In this document: positions 10,708-41,012 of the stretch, one piece after another
How positions within the stretch are numbered: the stretch's first letter is position 1
How the letters are laid out: every line of letters starts with the position of its first letter
Origin: Corallium rubrum
Taxonomy: Eukaryota; Cnidaria; Anthozoa; Scleralcyonacea; Coralliidae
Assembly (NCBI GenBank): GCA_964035015.1
Contig: OZ036015.1
Coordinates: 6,731,266 to 6,795,265 of the forward strand
Reading direction: 5' to 3'
Length of the DNA stretch: 64,000 nt
The notes under the pieces: model-generated
Told to the model about the DNA's origin: nothing
The model's input: the letters and a program-made list of their open reading frames with translations, nothing else
The model's database searches: none
Translations under genes and position numbers: made by a program

Positions 10708-10849
10708 AGTTGAACAACTAAACCTTCTACGCCATTTAATGGTTCCAAAACAATCCTTTATCTTAGCTGAACTGGCATAAATTCTAGTTGGAAAATGACG
10801 AGTCATCATGGATGGTGATGGATGGGGAGGGAAAATTCAACGTTCCATT

Positions 10850-11092
10850 ACAATATTAACCATCTTTAACCATTATAAACCATAGTTAGCCATTATTAAC
10901 TATCTCTAACCATTATTAACCATCTCTAACCTTTATTAACCATCTCTAACCATTATTAACCATCTCTAACCATTATTAACCATCTCTAACCATTATTAAC
11001 CATCTCTAACCATTATTAACCCTAACCCTAACCATTATTAACCACCTCTAACCATTATTAACCATCTCTAACCATTACTAGCCCATACCTAC
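10850..11092 (+). repeat. 20-bp minisatellite CCATTATTAACCATCTCTAA
   Basis: About twelve copies of the unit CCATTATTAACCATCTCTAA with point changes. One unit is interrupted by the telomere-like CCCTAACCCTAACC near 11021. Confidence 0.9.
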
Positions 11093-11523
11093 CAAGTCTC
11101 ACGCATTAATTGTCACGCTCACACGCGGAACATAAGTGACCTCACGCCTCAGTTTAATGTTTATAGAGCTCCGTGCTGGTATTTAATACTTAACGCTAGA
11201 AATCCCGCTAAAAGCGATTTAAATCTTATTCGTAATCCTCAAATGTATACAATCTCTCGGGAAAATTAAAATATAAATGTGACGGCAGGTTTTCGAGTCG
11301 CGGGGACAGGACTTTCATGCACGCGGTGGCCATAAAGAACGGGGGCTCAGCTCTGAGAATGTGATTTCCGGAATGCGCTATTAAAATCATGTTTTTTAAA
11401 ATTCTTCACAAATGTGCTGTCAGAATGTGGGAAATGCGTTTCAGAGATCCAAATTCCAAGGAGGCGTATGGTGTGACCGCATATCTAGCGGGTGGGTATT
11501 ACTCAAACTTGCTAGCTGCATCT

Positions 11524-11716
11524 TTAGCCATTACTAACCATTGTTAGCCATATCTATCCACCTCTGCCCATCATTAGCCATTACTAGCCCTCTGCCGTCA
11601 TTAGCCACTATTATCCATCTTTATCCATCAATAACCATCTCTATCCAACTTATCTCTTATTATCCATGTTTATCCCTTAATAACCCAACTTTATCCTTCT
11701 TTTCCCCTCTTCATTC
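11524..11716 (+). repeat. Degenerate CCATTANTAGCCAT repeat
   Basis: Loose copies of CCATTACTAACCATT, CCATCTTTATCCATC and similar run up to the ACP6 start. They resemble the upstream 20-bp array but are too diverged to define a fixed period. Confidence 0.6.
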
Positions 11717-11733
11717 AGCATGTCTTGGTCGCC

Positions 11734-30436
<18,703 letters not shown>

Positions 30437-30745
30437 TCGCCTATTGGCGTAATTATTTGTAAATGGAATTATAACTTGCAGAAGCAAAGGATGAATAAGA
30501 TAAGTAAATAACGCAATTTTAATTAAATAGGAAAACAATTTTCGCACACGGTTGGCAGACTAATAAACCACGAAAAAACACCAATATTCAGAGAACTGGA
30601 ATCATATTTTTAGGCCTGCTTTGAAATTCGAAGCTGAATAAGACTTTACAGTCAAACCGGATATTCTCTTGCCCGCAACGTTGCAATAGGCGAGTTTCAG
30701 AGTGTTGCGCGCGCATCATAATAAAACTGTAAAGGTTTTGGTTAA

Positions 30746-31396
30746 GGTTGCAGGGTCATTTCTGTAAAGCGCTCTCAATTCGTTAGAATTTATGCCACGA
30801 AAATAAAATAGATATCGTTAGAAAGCTATGAATTTGTAGAATACAATGGTTTCGCGATAAACACAAACCGTTAATAGTTGTGAATTTTTTAATTAAAACC
30901 AGAGGGCTTCACTCGGGGCCACTCGAGTAAAAAGCGTTTTATTTTGTTCAAAATCATTTTTTGTACTTTGATTCCGAGATAAATTTCCAGCAAAACTGTA
31001 TCAGCGTTTTTTGATATGTCGAGTTTTGCCGATTTTATTGACGACCAAAGTTAAAAATGCTGTTTTTCGACCAACATTCGGACATAATAAGTCATAAATT
31101 CGAAACCAGGCAATAAATAAAAAAACGCTGACACCGTTTTGCTGGACATTAATCTCAGAATCGAACTGCGAAAAAAATGTTTGAACAAAATGAAACGCTT
31201 TGTTCTTAAGTCGCCCCGAGTGAAGCCCTCTGGTTTTAATTAAAAAGTTCACAACTATTAACGGTTTGTGTTTATCGCGAAACCAAAGACACCATCGTAT
31301 TCTACAAATTCATAGCTTTCTAACGATATCTATTTTATTTTTGTGGTATAAATTCTGACGAATTGAGAGCGCTTTACAGAAATGACCCTGAAAACC
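30746..31396. mobile_element. 651-bp foldback with TTAA flanks
   Basis: It starts GGTTGCAGGGTCATTTCTGT after TTAA (30742-30745) and ends GAAATGACCCTGAAAACC before TTAA (31397-31400). Arms of about 300 bp mirror each other with few changes. It lies about 300 bp downstream of ACP6. Confidence 0.88.
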
Positions 31397-31429
31397 TTAA
31401 TGAAGACCTTAAATAGTTAATACTTGCGT

Positions 31430-32394
31430 TTCAAACCAAAGTTTTTATCAGAGTAATTGTTATTTAAACAGTGTAATAAAAGTACAGTGTTGCGTAGGCA
31501 GTTTTGAAATACAAATTGAAATATAGTAAGGTTAGATATACTGACGAAATTATTGAATGTAATTTCTAACGTTTCGAGGGAAGGGCCTTCGTCACGTTAC
31601 GCCAGTTCTCTCTGACGAAGGGCCTTCGTCACGTTACGTCAGTTCTCTCTGACGAAGGGCCTTTGTCACGTTACGTCAGTTCTCTCTGACGAAGGGTCCC
31701 TGACGAAGGGCCTTGTCACGTTACGTCAGTTCTCTCTGACGAAGGGTCCCTGACGAAGGGCCTTCGTCACGTTACGTCAGTTCTCTCTGACGAAGGGCCT
31801 TGTCACGTTACGCCAGTTCTCTCGGACGAAGGGCCTTCGTCACGTTACGTCAGTTCTCTCTGACGAAGGGCCTTCGTCACGTTACGTCAGTTCTCTCTGA
31901 CGAAGGGCCTTCGTCACGTTACGTCAGTTCTCTCGGACGAAGGGCCTTCCTCACGTTACGTCAGTTCTCTCGGACGAAGGGCCTTCGTCACGTTATGTCA
32001 GTTCTCTCTGACGAAGGGCCTTCGTCACATTACGTCAGTTCTCTCTGACGAAGGGCCTTCGTCACGTTACGTCAGTTCTCTCGGACGAAGGGCCTTCGTC
32101 ACGTTACGTCAGTTCTCTCGGACGAAGGGCCTTCGTCACGTTATGTCAGTTCTCTCTGACGAAGGGCCTTCGTCACGTTACGTCACTTCTCTCTGACGAA
32201 GGGCCTTCGTCACGTTACGTCACTTCTCTCGGACGAAGGGCCTTCGTCACGTTATGTCAGTTCTCTCTGACGAAGGGCCTTTCGCTCAAAACGTTTGAAA
32301 CTACGTTCAATAATTTCGGCAGTACTGAGTACTCAAATCTTACTATATTTCGACTCGTAATTGCTATTTACTCTGATAACGCTCTTTGGTTTAA
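31430..32394. mobile_element. Foldback of the ACTGCCGAAA family expanded by a satellite
   Basis: The outer ends AAACCAAAG...TTATCAGAGTAA and the complement (32372-32394) enclose a GAAATATAGTAAGGTTAGAT start at 31517 and its complement near 32352. The centre is the 37-bp satellite. Compared with the simple copies at 8914 and 32978, the central hairpin sequence has multiplied. Confidence 0.75.
31574..32285 (+). repeat. 37-bp palindrome-bearing satellite
   Basis: About 18 units of TCTCTCTGACGAAGGGCCTT followed by CGTCACGTTACGTCAGT. Each unit carries the near-perfect palindrome GACGAAGGGCCTTCGTC. Two units contain a partial duplication (GAAGGGTCCCTGACGAAGGG). Confidence 0.95.
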
Positions 32395-32901
32395 AGGCCC
32401 GGTGAAACGAAGATGAGAGTCGATGAGAGTTGCAACTCTCGGTCGCGTTTGACCACCAACTCTCATCGACTCTCATGCACTCTTATCAATTCTCATCAAC
32501 TTTGAGCTGGTTCAAATTTTAATGACAGTTGATGAGGGTTTTTGCTCGTTTGACCGGTCATGAGAGTTGGCATAGGAGAGTTGATGAGAGTTTAGCGGCT
32601 AGCGGTTTGCACTTTTGTCATTTTTCGTGACAAGAAAAGGCAAGAATGCAAAATATATCTGTCTATTTATTTCTCCAGTACGAGATTGTAAAAATACGAA
32701 CTTTGTTTACCTCGAAATTCGTTCCTAGTCTCCCTGCTACGCGCGGTAAATCCTACAACTCTCGTCAACTCTCATGGTCAGCTCTCATCAACTCTCATCA
32801 ACTCTCATCCTCGTTTGACCGGGCCATGAGAGTTGAGAAAACTCTCAGACAAACTCTCGCTTGCCAACTCTCATCAACTCTCATCCTCGTTTGACGGGGG
32901 C
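32395..32901. mobile_element. 507-bp foldback with ACTCTCATCA repeats, TTAA-flanked
   Basis: It starts AGGCCCGGTGAAACGAAGAT after TTAA (32391-32394) and ends CCTCGTTTGACGGGGGCT before TTAA (32902-32905). Both arms carry several copies of ACTCTCATCA or its complement. Confidence 0.8.
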
Positions 32902-32977
32902 TTAAACCTTCAGTATGTATAATCAGAACAGTGTAATAAAAGTAGCGTGCTGCGTAGGCAGTGTAGAAACAGCAATC

Positions 32978-33178
32978 GAAAGATAGTTAGGTTAGATATA
33001 CTGCCGAAACAGAGAACGTAGGAGTCTAACGTTTCCAGCGAGGGGCCTTCGTCAGAGTGAAACGTATGTAAACAAACAAGCTCATTGTTTGTTTACACTC
33101 TTTACGTTTCTCTCTGACGAAACGTTAGACTCCTACGTTCTCTGTTTCGGCAGTGTATCTAACCTCACTATATTTCGA
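32978..33178. mobile_element. Foldback of the ACTGCCGAAA family (simple copy)
   Basis: GGTTAGATATACTGCCGAAA at the left and TTTCGGCAGTGTATCTAACC at the right, near-perfect arms of about 95 bp, centre CAAACAAGCTCATTGTTTG. Confidence 0.88.
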
Positions 33179-33360
33179 TTGTAATCAGAAGAGTTGATCA
33201 GGTATTTTTATCATATTTTAGAAACTGTCGTAAAATGGCATGTGATGTCAAACATTGTTTAGTTATCTAATTGCTTTGTAAAAGAACAAAAAAAGACAAA
33301 TTATAAAAGTTTTTAACAGTTTTTGTCAAAACTATCACAGTACCGTATTTACTCGTTTAA

Positions 33361-35154
33361 AGTGTCACTGTGATGAAAAAATCGTCAGTCTTTTTAGTGC
33401 AAACTTTCACAGAAACTTGCAGTATTGTGATGAGTGGGGAAAATTCACACGATAGATACATAGATACATAGATAGTGTAAACTTACCTACTTGTCGTAAC
33501 TGAAAGGCTAAAACCAGTGAAAATGTGAAACACTAGTATCAGTCTTTCATAGACGACAAATAGTTGTGTCGCTTAAAGCTCGTAAGCCCTAAAGAGCGAT
33601 AACAGACAGGTTTGTACCTTATCTATGGATATTTCTTGAAAGACGAGGATATCTTAATATACCAAGAATGGAAGAAGTTTCCCCCCGGAATATATTAGAA
33701 TAGCACTGCGCGCGCGCGCGCGCACGCGTGGTTTTGTTTACGACTGGCGAATACAGCAATGGCAGAGAAACGTAAAGGAGCGATCAATTTTCTTCTCAAA
33801 ACAACGACTTTCTTGGTTTAGCTGCATGGCTAATTAAATATGGTCGGGACGAAAGGATTTATTGTCTGCCTAGCGGAAGGTGCGAATAAATATTAAAAAC
33901 TTTATATTTAACTTTAATATGGTCTGGCATGTTGACGAATGGTGATGTTGTGAAGTCGGTTTCACGTTTGTAGAGTTGTTGGTTCGTGTCTGTGATATTT
34001 TACACGAGTAACAACAAATTCTGAAGACTGGAGATTGTAGACTGTCTTCGCATTTTGATTTGGCGTTCAGTAAACCACTGTACGAAGAACCCTGGCCATA
34101 AACATGAATGTTCAACTTCTACACGAGGTTCTACGTGTATCTGTACCTGCGTGAACTTAGCGCGTGATTGGGCAGACGATTCGCAAGGCTGAATAACGTG
34201 AATCTAGCAACATAATCATCACACGATCGTAATTTGGGTGTTTTGGGTTGTTTGTCTGAGTTTAGGCTTGTGTTAAATTAACTTAGGCTTTGCTCAAGAA
34301 AATGGGCTGGCAGGCTGCAGGACTGGCAGCTCTGTCCATGCATGTAGCAAAAATTGTTATTATCTTTGACTAGAAACTTTGCACTATCCTTGGGATCTAG
34401 TTTTTATCTTCTCATAAAGTACATTTAAAATGAGGGTGAACGGCGTTTGTGGTTTGTCAATATCTCATCTCGTTCAAGAGATATTCACGTTTTGGCAATA
34501 TGCAAATTTATGGCTGATGACGTCATTTTCTCCAAACGAGCGAAATGAAAATCGTAAAATAAGGAATATCTCTGGAAATAAACAATAGAATGTGCTTAAA
34601 CTTTGTATGCTTATAGTATCTAATAAAATACACTTCTCTGTGGAACTTTTGTGATTAGGTTACTCTAAACCTTAAAAGGGGAATTATCATTTTTGCTTCA
34701 TTGTTTAAAAGTAGAAAGATTTAAACGTTTGAATTACAATGCTTACATAAGCCCTAATCGTCACATTTATTCGCTGGAGTAAACGCTACTTGATTGCTGA
34801 TAAATAAGAAAATTTAATTTTATCATTGGAGGGGGCCAGGAACCAGCAGTTTCCACGAAAACAACTAAAGTTCCACAGTGAAACGTATTTTATTTAATAC
34901 TATAAGCATACAAAATTTGAGCACTTTCTAGTGTTTACTTCTAGAGATATTCCTAATTTTACGATTTTCATTTCGCTCGTTTGGAGAAAATGACGTCATC
35001 AGCCATATTATTTGCATATTTCAAAAATGTGAATTTCAAAAAATCTTGAACGAGATGAGTTATTTACAAACCACAAACGCCGTTCCTCCTCATTTTAAAT
35101 GTACTTTATGATTAGATCAAAAAAAGACTGACGATTTTTCATCTTAGTGACACT
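33361..35154. mobile_element. 1.8-kb foldback-type element, AGTGTCACT ends, TTAA-flanked
   Basis: It starts AGTGTCACTGTGATGAAAAA after TTAA (33357-33360) and ends with a matching complement before TTAA (35155-35158). An inner palindrome at about 34420-35100 carries AACGGCGTTTGTGGTTTG and TGACGTCATTTTCTCC mirrored. The segment 33400-33625 is shared with 49425-49690. No protein frame is seen. Confidence 0.8.
33707..33729. repeat. CG dinucleotide run
   Basis: A run of alternating G and C of about 20 bp ending CACGCG. Alternating purine-pyrimidine of this type can adopt Z-DNA. Confidence 0.8.
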
Positions 35155-35158
35155 TTAA

Positions 35159-36130
35159 TAAGCGCTGCCCGCGATTAAACACGGAGCCAGCGCATAAAAG
35201 GGAGCCCCCCCCCCCCCCCGGCTACGCACTGACAGTTTGAAATGTCAACAGTCAAGTCAACAACGAGTCAGTGAGCTGGTGAAGTTTTGAGAATTAACTT
35301 TTATTTATAACCTTTTTACCTTTCAATACACCAGGTAAATTGTAAAGAGAAACATAAGAGTCTTAGATAAAAACAATTCTGAAGTGATTAAATTTGTTTG
35401 GTCAATGAATTTGTAAAATATTTATGACCTTGCTTTCAAACGATGTTTGAAGGTCACGTATAGCTGCTTTGTCTCTCGCCGTTTTTTAAAATAAAGTTCC
35501 ACATAAAAGACAAGACTTTGATATTTAACTAAAACTTTGCAAGTCAATATATCACAAATTGAGAACTTTTAATAGTCATTTATCTGGCTTTCCAGACAAC
35601 ATGTACTGCCGGTCGTGCAAAAACAAAGTTGTCGTCGTTGGAAAGTGAGATGATGTTCAGACATCAGTGTGAAGATATTCATTAACAACAGTCTTATAAT
35701 TACAAGGACGGAAGATATGAATGAATAAACAAAGAATACAGACATCATCTGCATTCAAGTGATTCAACAAGAAAAACAGTGAGACGGTTGGTCCACTTTC
35801 GTACGGTTTTTCCTCACCTTAGTTTTGTTTCGACGTATTGGAAGCGTAATTTTTCCGTCTTTCTACTCAACATGATGTGTTACACTTGAAAAAGACAAAT
35901 TCGACGTTTGGAAAGCGGCAAGTTTAATTTTAAAAACAGTAAACAAGTCTCACAAAAGCTCCACTCTTCAGTCTTAGCGAAATTCCTCGGCAAGGCCGGA
36001 AGTAATTTTAGCTGTGTGGACCAATCAGATGCGTTTGGCCAGGATTGGCTGAGTACCTCAGCCAGTACTTATGCAGTCGCTCCGTGTTTAAGCGCCGCAT
36101 ATGAGAGCAAAAATATTAAAGAGCACCGCC
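35159..36130. other. No gene recognised
   Basis: Apart from a C run of about 18 bp at 35201-35219 I see no repeat or exon. Short frames lack splice context. Confidence 0.35.
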
Positions 36131-36137
36131 CTGGAAT

Positions 36138-37757
36138 TAGGGGGCGATTACATGGAGCGGGCTGGCCCGGTTAACCGGGATGAGTTTACGAAACGATTAC
36201 ATGGAGCGGGCTAGCCTGGTAAGCCGGGATGAGTTTACGAAACGATTACATGGAGCGGGCTAGCCTGGTAAGCCGGGATGAGTTTACGAAACGATTACAT
36301 GGAGCGGGCTAGCCTGGTAAGCCGGGATGAGTTTACGAAACGATTACATGGAGCGGGCTAGCCTGGTAAGCCGGGATGAGTTTACGAAACGATTACATGG
36401 AGCGGGCTAGCCTGGTAAGCCGGGATGAGTTTACGAAACGATTACATGGAGCGGGCTAGCCCGGTAAGCCGGGATGAGTTTACGAAACGATTACATGGAG
36501 CGGGCTAGCCTGGTAAGCCGGGATGAGTTTACGAAACGATTACATGGAGCGGGCTAGCCTGGTAAGCCGGGATGAGTTTACGAAACGATTACATGGAGCG
36601 GGCTAGCCTGGTAAGCCGGGATGAGTTTACGAAACGATTACATGGAGCGGGCTAGCCTGGTAAGCCGGGATGAGTTTACGAAACGATTACATGGAGCGGG
36701 CTAGCCTGGTAAGCCGGGATGAGTTTACGAAACGATTACATGGAGCTTAACCGGGATGAGTTTACGAAACGATTACATGGAGCTTAACCGGGATGAGTTT
36801 ACGAAACGATTACATGGAGCGGGCTAGCCCGGTAAGCCGGGATGAGTTTACGAAACGATTACATGGAGCGGGCTAGCCCGGTAAGCCGGGATGAGTTTAC
36901 GAAACGATTACATGGAGCGGGCTAGCCCGGTAAGCCCGGATGAGTTTAAGAAACGATTACATGGAGCGGGCTAGCCTGGTTAACCGGGATGAGTTTACGA
37001 AACGATTACATGGAGCGGGCTAGCCTGGTAAGCCGGGATGAGTTTACGAAAGGATTACATGGAGCGGGCTAGCCTGGTAAGCCGGGATGAGTTTACGAAA
37101 GGATTACATGGAGCGGGCTAGCCTGGTTAACCGGGATGAGTTTACGAAAGGATTACATGGAGCGGGCTAGCCTGGTTAACCGGGATGAGTTTACGAAACG
37201 ATTACATGGAGCGGGCTAGCCCGGTAAGCCGGGATGAGTTTACGAAACGATTACATGGAGCTTAACCGGGATGAGTTTACGAAACGATTACATGGAGCGG
37301 GCTGGCCCGGTAAGCTGGGATGAGTTTACGAAAGGATATTACATGGAGCGGGCTAGCCCGGTAAGCCAGGATGATTTCAGGCCGAAATTCGCAATTATCA
37401 AGTAAATAAGGGCAAAGTTACGTTAGTTTTACTTCAGTTTTACACTAATTAGTCTATTATTTATTTTGTAAGCCCATCGTTAATAAAAAGATTGTTAAAG
37501 TCTTTGCTAACCCAAGAAAGCGTCTTCACGAAGACTATTTAATTTATTAAATCTTCGCTTTGATCGCGAAACGCACAAACAACGTTGATGTTCTATTTCA
37601 GTTCCGTTCAGCACTATTTATTCACACAGTCAAGCAAACGAACGCGTATCGAAGCGAGTTCAACAGTTTTTCAGCCCGGTTTGCCGGGATGAAAACGATT
37701 ACATGGACATTTTCATCCCGGTTAACCAGGCTAGCCCGCTTGCCATGTAATCGAAAT
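36138..37757. mobile_element. MITE with AGGGGGCGATTACATGGAGC end and internal satellite
   Basis: The left end GGGGGCGATTACATGG at 36140 and the right end GCCATGTAATCG at 37741-37752 are inverted. GGGATGAAAACGATTACATG at 37687 and CATCCCGGTTAACCAGGC at 37713 form the right arm. The 49-bp array occupies the left arm. Confidence 0.65.
36144..37370 (+). repeat. 49-bp satellite GATTACATGGAGCGGGCTAG
   Basis: About 25 units: GATTACATGGAGCGGGCTAG, then CCTGGTAAGCCGGGATGAGTT, then TACGAAAC. Three units have lost the middle GCGGGCTAGCCNGGTAAG part. Recurring variants (AAGG versus AACG; GTTAACC versus GTAAGCC) are clustered, as expected for blockwise amplification. Confidence 0.97.
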
Positions 37758-37904
37758 GTTAAAACAACATGCGTTTTATATACTAGAAGTTTTTATCAAA
37801 CGTGAAGTGCTGCGAGTTGCTACCATTTAGTAGTTAGTCGTAAAATACTTGTTATCGTCCGAAGCATTTTCAATTAAAGAGCTTAAGCATGCGACGTTTT
37901 CCTC

Positions 37905-38062
37905 AACATGGACGTCACGCGTATAAAATCGAGCCATTAAAGAGTGATGGCGTCAGCACTCTTGCTTGAAGTGAAGAACGGCAATCTATGCAGTTTTAGG
38001 TTGTTGAGTTGCAGCATGCAATAACGGCCGTTGCTATCTTTAATGGCTCAATTTTGTACGCG
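37905..38062. repeat. Small foldback
   Basis: GACGTCACGCGTATAAAATC near 37909 is mirrored by TTTTGTACGCGTGACGTGAT near 38050; GAGCCATTAAAG pairs with CTTTAATGGCTC. Confidence 0.65.
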
Positions 38063-38454
38063 TGACGTGATGCTTAAAATGTTAAATGAAATCATCTGGC
38101 ACAATCAGAGGCACAATGGTGTGGAATGTCATATAAAAATTAAGGAACATGCAAAGACTCGTAGAAATACACTGTCTGCCCCTCGAAATGTCGCTAAGCC
38201 TTTTGTGGCCTTGGTATATACTTCCAGCAACAAATAGAGTTGTGTTTGATATAATAGTATAGTAGAAAAATACACTTCTCTTTAATAAATCAATATATTC
38301 TAGCGCCAAACAATGCCAACTTGCCAAGAAAAGTCCTAGACAACGTGGTGAAGCGTAGCGCACATAATAATAATGCCTGCCGCTGATCGGTAGACATTGC
38401 GTATACCGAAGATCATCGCCCACGAAATCCTAAGAATCGAGTTCGTGAACGCAT

Positions 38455-38565
38455 ATATACTCGGCCTCTGGGCCGAGGACGGGACGAGGTCTGCCTCTGG
38501 GCCGAGGACGGCCTCTGGGCCGAGGACGGGACGAGGACTGGGACGAGGTCTGCCTCGTCAATAAG
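38455..38565 (+). repeat. GCCTCTGGGCCGAGGACGG tandem repeat
   Basis: Irregular units of CTCTGGGCCGAGGACGGGAC and GAGGTCTGCCTCTGG. GGCCTCTGGGCCGAGG is itself a weak hairpin. Confidence 0.75.
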
Positions 38566-38673
38566 GCGGGCTAGCCCAGTTAGGTTACCTGTACCAGGCT
38601 AAGGGGGCGATTACTAATCTCATTCTCTGGTCATCAGGGCTAAATCCACTTATGACGATTGCAGTTTTAAGCC

Positions 38674-38908
38674 CTATAATCAAACGAGAACGCAAGTCAT
38701 CGCAAGTTGGCAGTCACGCTATCTCAGCCAGCCGCTCTGAATAATTTCCCGAAAATATCATGACCGTGACAATGTTAAAACTTTGTTTAAGACACTCATG
38801 AAACCTTTATTTTGTTAATTTGGGTGTTCGAACGACCGCTACAGCAATTCGTGGCTGCCAAGTCTGCCAACTTGCAATGACTTGCGTTCTCGTTTGATTA
38901 CGGCCTTA
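38674..38908. mobile_element. Foldback
   Basis: Arms of about 45 bp, AATCAAACGAGAACGCAAGT and complement, with CGCAAGTTGGCAG / CTGCCAACTTGC inside. Confidence 0.7.
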
Positions 38909-38974
38909 CTCATAGCCAATAAAAACGCGCGAAATTTCAACCAATAGGAAAGCAGAAGTCTTTAGTGGTTATTA

Positions 38975-39157
38975 AGCCTGGTTCTCATATGTCGCCGATG
39001 GTCGCCGACCCATGATTTAGATGCATGTTAAGTAAAAGAATAAAAGCACTGCTTTTCTGTATTGTTCTTTATTACTTAACATGCTGCTGCACTTCCCGTT
39101 TTAACATGCACCTAAATCACAAATCGCCGACGATTGGCGACATATGAAGACCAGGCT
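38975..39157. mobile_element. Harbinger-like MITE, 183 bp, TTA-flanked (copy 1)
   Basis: Terminal repeats AGCCTGGTTCTCATATGTCG and complement; TTA duplication at 38972-38974 and 39158-39160. A 3-bp TTA duplication is typical of PIF/Harbinger (inference). Inverted twin at 40829-41009. Confidence 0.85.
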
Positions 39158-39180
39158 TTAACAACAAATGCGGTGCTTAA

Positions 39181-40295
39181 GGTGGCTCCCTACGGTAATT
39201 TCAATAGGGGGGACTGGTGACTAGAAATAGTATCGCTACGCATGCGTAACAGCATATCCTCCTACCTAGAATTACCAATAATCAGTAAGTGCGAAATGCC
39301 TAGAATTACCAATAATCGTTAATTTTAAAAACTAATTCCCAACCCCCACACCCCAACCCTAACCCTAACCTCTAAACCTTACCCTAAACCTAGCCACAAC
39401 CCCCCTAACCCTAACCCACAACCCCCCTCACCCTAACCCACAACCCCCCTAACCCTAACCCACAACCCCCCAGCAACCCTAACCCACAACCCCCCAGCAA
39501 CCCTAACCCACAACCCCCCAGCAACCCTAACCCACAACCCCCCAGCAACCCTAACTCTAACCCACAACCCCCGGTGGCCCTAAACCTAACCACAACACCC
39601 GCCTCTCAGACCCCTACCACAACACCCTACTAGTTTTTTAGATATATGCTATTTAGTTTAACATCCCGCATGTGGGACAGAGAATTACCTACAATTACCA
39701 ATTATTGGTAATTCAAGGCCGTTTCACACTTACTGATTATTGGTAATTCTAGGTAGGAGAACATGTTGTGCGTAAACAGCGATCTTGTCGTTTCGAATTC
39801 TATGACCGCTTCGACATGGATGTTAGACTTGTAGACGTTTTCTTCGGTGAATTTTGGTCACATTTTGTAAATAAGTAGTTTATAAAAAGTTCTAAAGTAT
39901 ATATAATTTTTAAAAAATTTCATAAGACAGAACTTTTTTTAAATCGATAATTTTTATAGCGAAAAATCTGTCCGTACAACCTACCTTCATTTTTTGCATG
40001 GATATTCTCCACAACAATATCTATCATCTCAGCAATTTTTAAGAAAATTCACCGAAGCAAACGGAAGAGACGCCGCTTCAATTATGCAATATTTGAAAAT
40101 ATACCAAACTTCCAACGTCATTATTATGGTAACAGCAAATAATTCAACTTTTTAATAAATATTTTATATCTGCAATGGTTCTGCTATAGTAAGGTCTACT
40201 TAGTATTTATCTAACAAATGTTTTAAATTTATGAATAACATTAGGTAACGAGCGTGTGAAATAGCGCGCATTTATTGAAACTATAGGGAGCCGCC
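39181..40295. mobile_element. Foldback element, GGTGGCTCCC ends, TTAA-flanked, with nested MITE
   Basis: TTAA at 39177-39180 and 40296-40299. It starts GGTGGCTCCCTACGGTAATT and ends CTATAGGGAGCCGCC. The nested element 39261-39757 splits it. The right arm matches 26355-26876. Confidence 0.85.
39261..39757. mobile_element. Foldback carrying telomere-like minisatellite (copy 2)
   Basis: CCTACCTAGAATTACCAATA and complement are the ends. Inside, at 39345-39600, are units such as CCCTAACCCACAACCCCCC and CCCCAGCAACCCTAACCCAC. Homologous, inverted, to 20883-21256. Confidence 0.82.
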
Positions 40296-40345
40296 TTAAT
40301 CGAAGTACCGTCAGACAGAATTGTTCGAGAAGCAGTGCCGTATCA

Positions 40346-40397
40346 GGCGGGGGGGGGGGGGGGGGGGCAGGGGGCAGCTGCCCCCCCCCCCCCCCCA
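40346..40397. repeat. Poly-G / poly-C hairpin
   Basis: About 21 G, then CAGGGGGCAGCTG, then about 16 C. The whole is self-complementary around CAGCTG. It may be a nested terminal repeat; the run lengths may be unreliable in assembly. Confidence 0.7.
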
Positions 40398-40539
40398 ATT
40401 TTTCTCAGAAAAATTCCTAAAAATGAGTTTATTTATTAAATTAAAGTGAAACTGAACCGATTAACTTTAATGTAACTTGAAAACTGACGTTGTGATTTGC
40501 AAAATACGAAAAATAACTTCGTGCAGACTTTATAATAAT

Positions 40540-40820
40540 GGTACACCAAGTTTTATCCTGAAATAGCCGCTTATTGAATCGTGGGCTCAGCTTAGTCCAA
40601 CACGAAGATCGGACTCGCGCGCCAGGTAGTGTAGGGTATGTTGGTGCGATAATTTCTTCCTTTTTACAGTAAAATTTCAACTATACTCGCTGTAGAATTA
40701 GAAGAAAAAGTTCGCTCAAATTGCTGCAAATGGTGTTTCCGAGGTTCTAGATTTCAAAAATTTCCGGGGGAGGACCCCCTACAAATGCGGTCACTAATTG
40801 CCACTACTGCCCCCATCTGA
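40540..40820. repeat. Dispersed repeat shared with 50230-50480
   Basis: ATTGCTGCAAATGGTGTTTCC, GAGGTTCTAGATTTC and TTTCCGGGGGAGGACCCCC align with the second copy near 50375-50470. The CCGGGG...CCCCC block also recurs at 20300, 45885 and 48405. Confidence 0.75.
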
Positions 40821-40828
40821 AACATTTA

Positions 40829-41009
40829 AGCCTGGTTTTCATGTCGCCGATCGTCTGCGATTTGTGATTTAGATGCATGTTGAAACGGGAAGTGCAGCAG
40901 CATGTTAAGTAATAAAGAACAATGCAGAAAAGCAGTGCTTTTATTCTTTTACTTAACATGCATCTAAATCATGGGTCGGCGACCATTGGCGACATATGAG
41001 AACTAGGCT
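40829..41009. mobile_element. Harbinger-like MITE, 181 bp, TTA-flanked (copy 2)
   Basis: Nearly identical to 38975-39157 in inverse orientation. TTA at 40826-40828 and 41010-41012; the right TTA is shared with the next element. Confidence 0.85.
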
Positions 41010-41012
41010 TTA

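Larger units (their letters stand above)
10708..11733. promoter_or_regulatory. Divergent intergenic spacer of BLOC1S6 and ACP6
   Basis: The start codons of the two divergent genes are 1026 bp apart, so both 5' UTRs and promoters must lie here or overlap it. I see no clear TATA box. The segment 11100-11520 is the only non-repetitive part. A pyrimidine tract and TTCATTCAG at 11690-11718 could be a splice acceptor ending a 5' UTR intron of ACP6. Confidence 0.5.

Noticed and set aside
36144..37370. CRISPR-like regular array
   Set aside because: Units are directly contiguous 49-bp copies without unique spacers, in an animal genome.
39345..39600. Chromosome end (telomere)
   Set aside because: The CCCTAACCC-like tract is internal, irregular and enclosed in a foldback with unique sequence on both sides.
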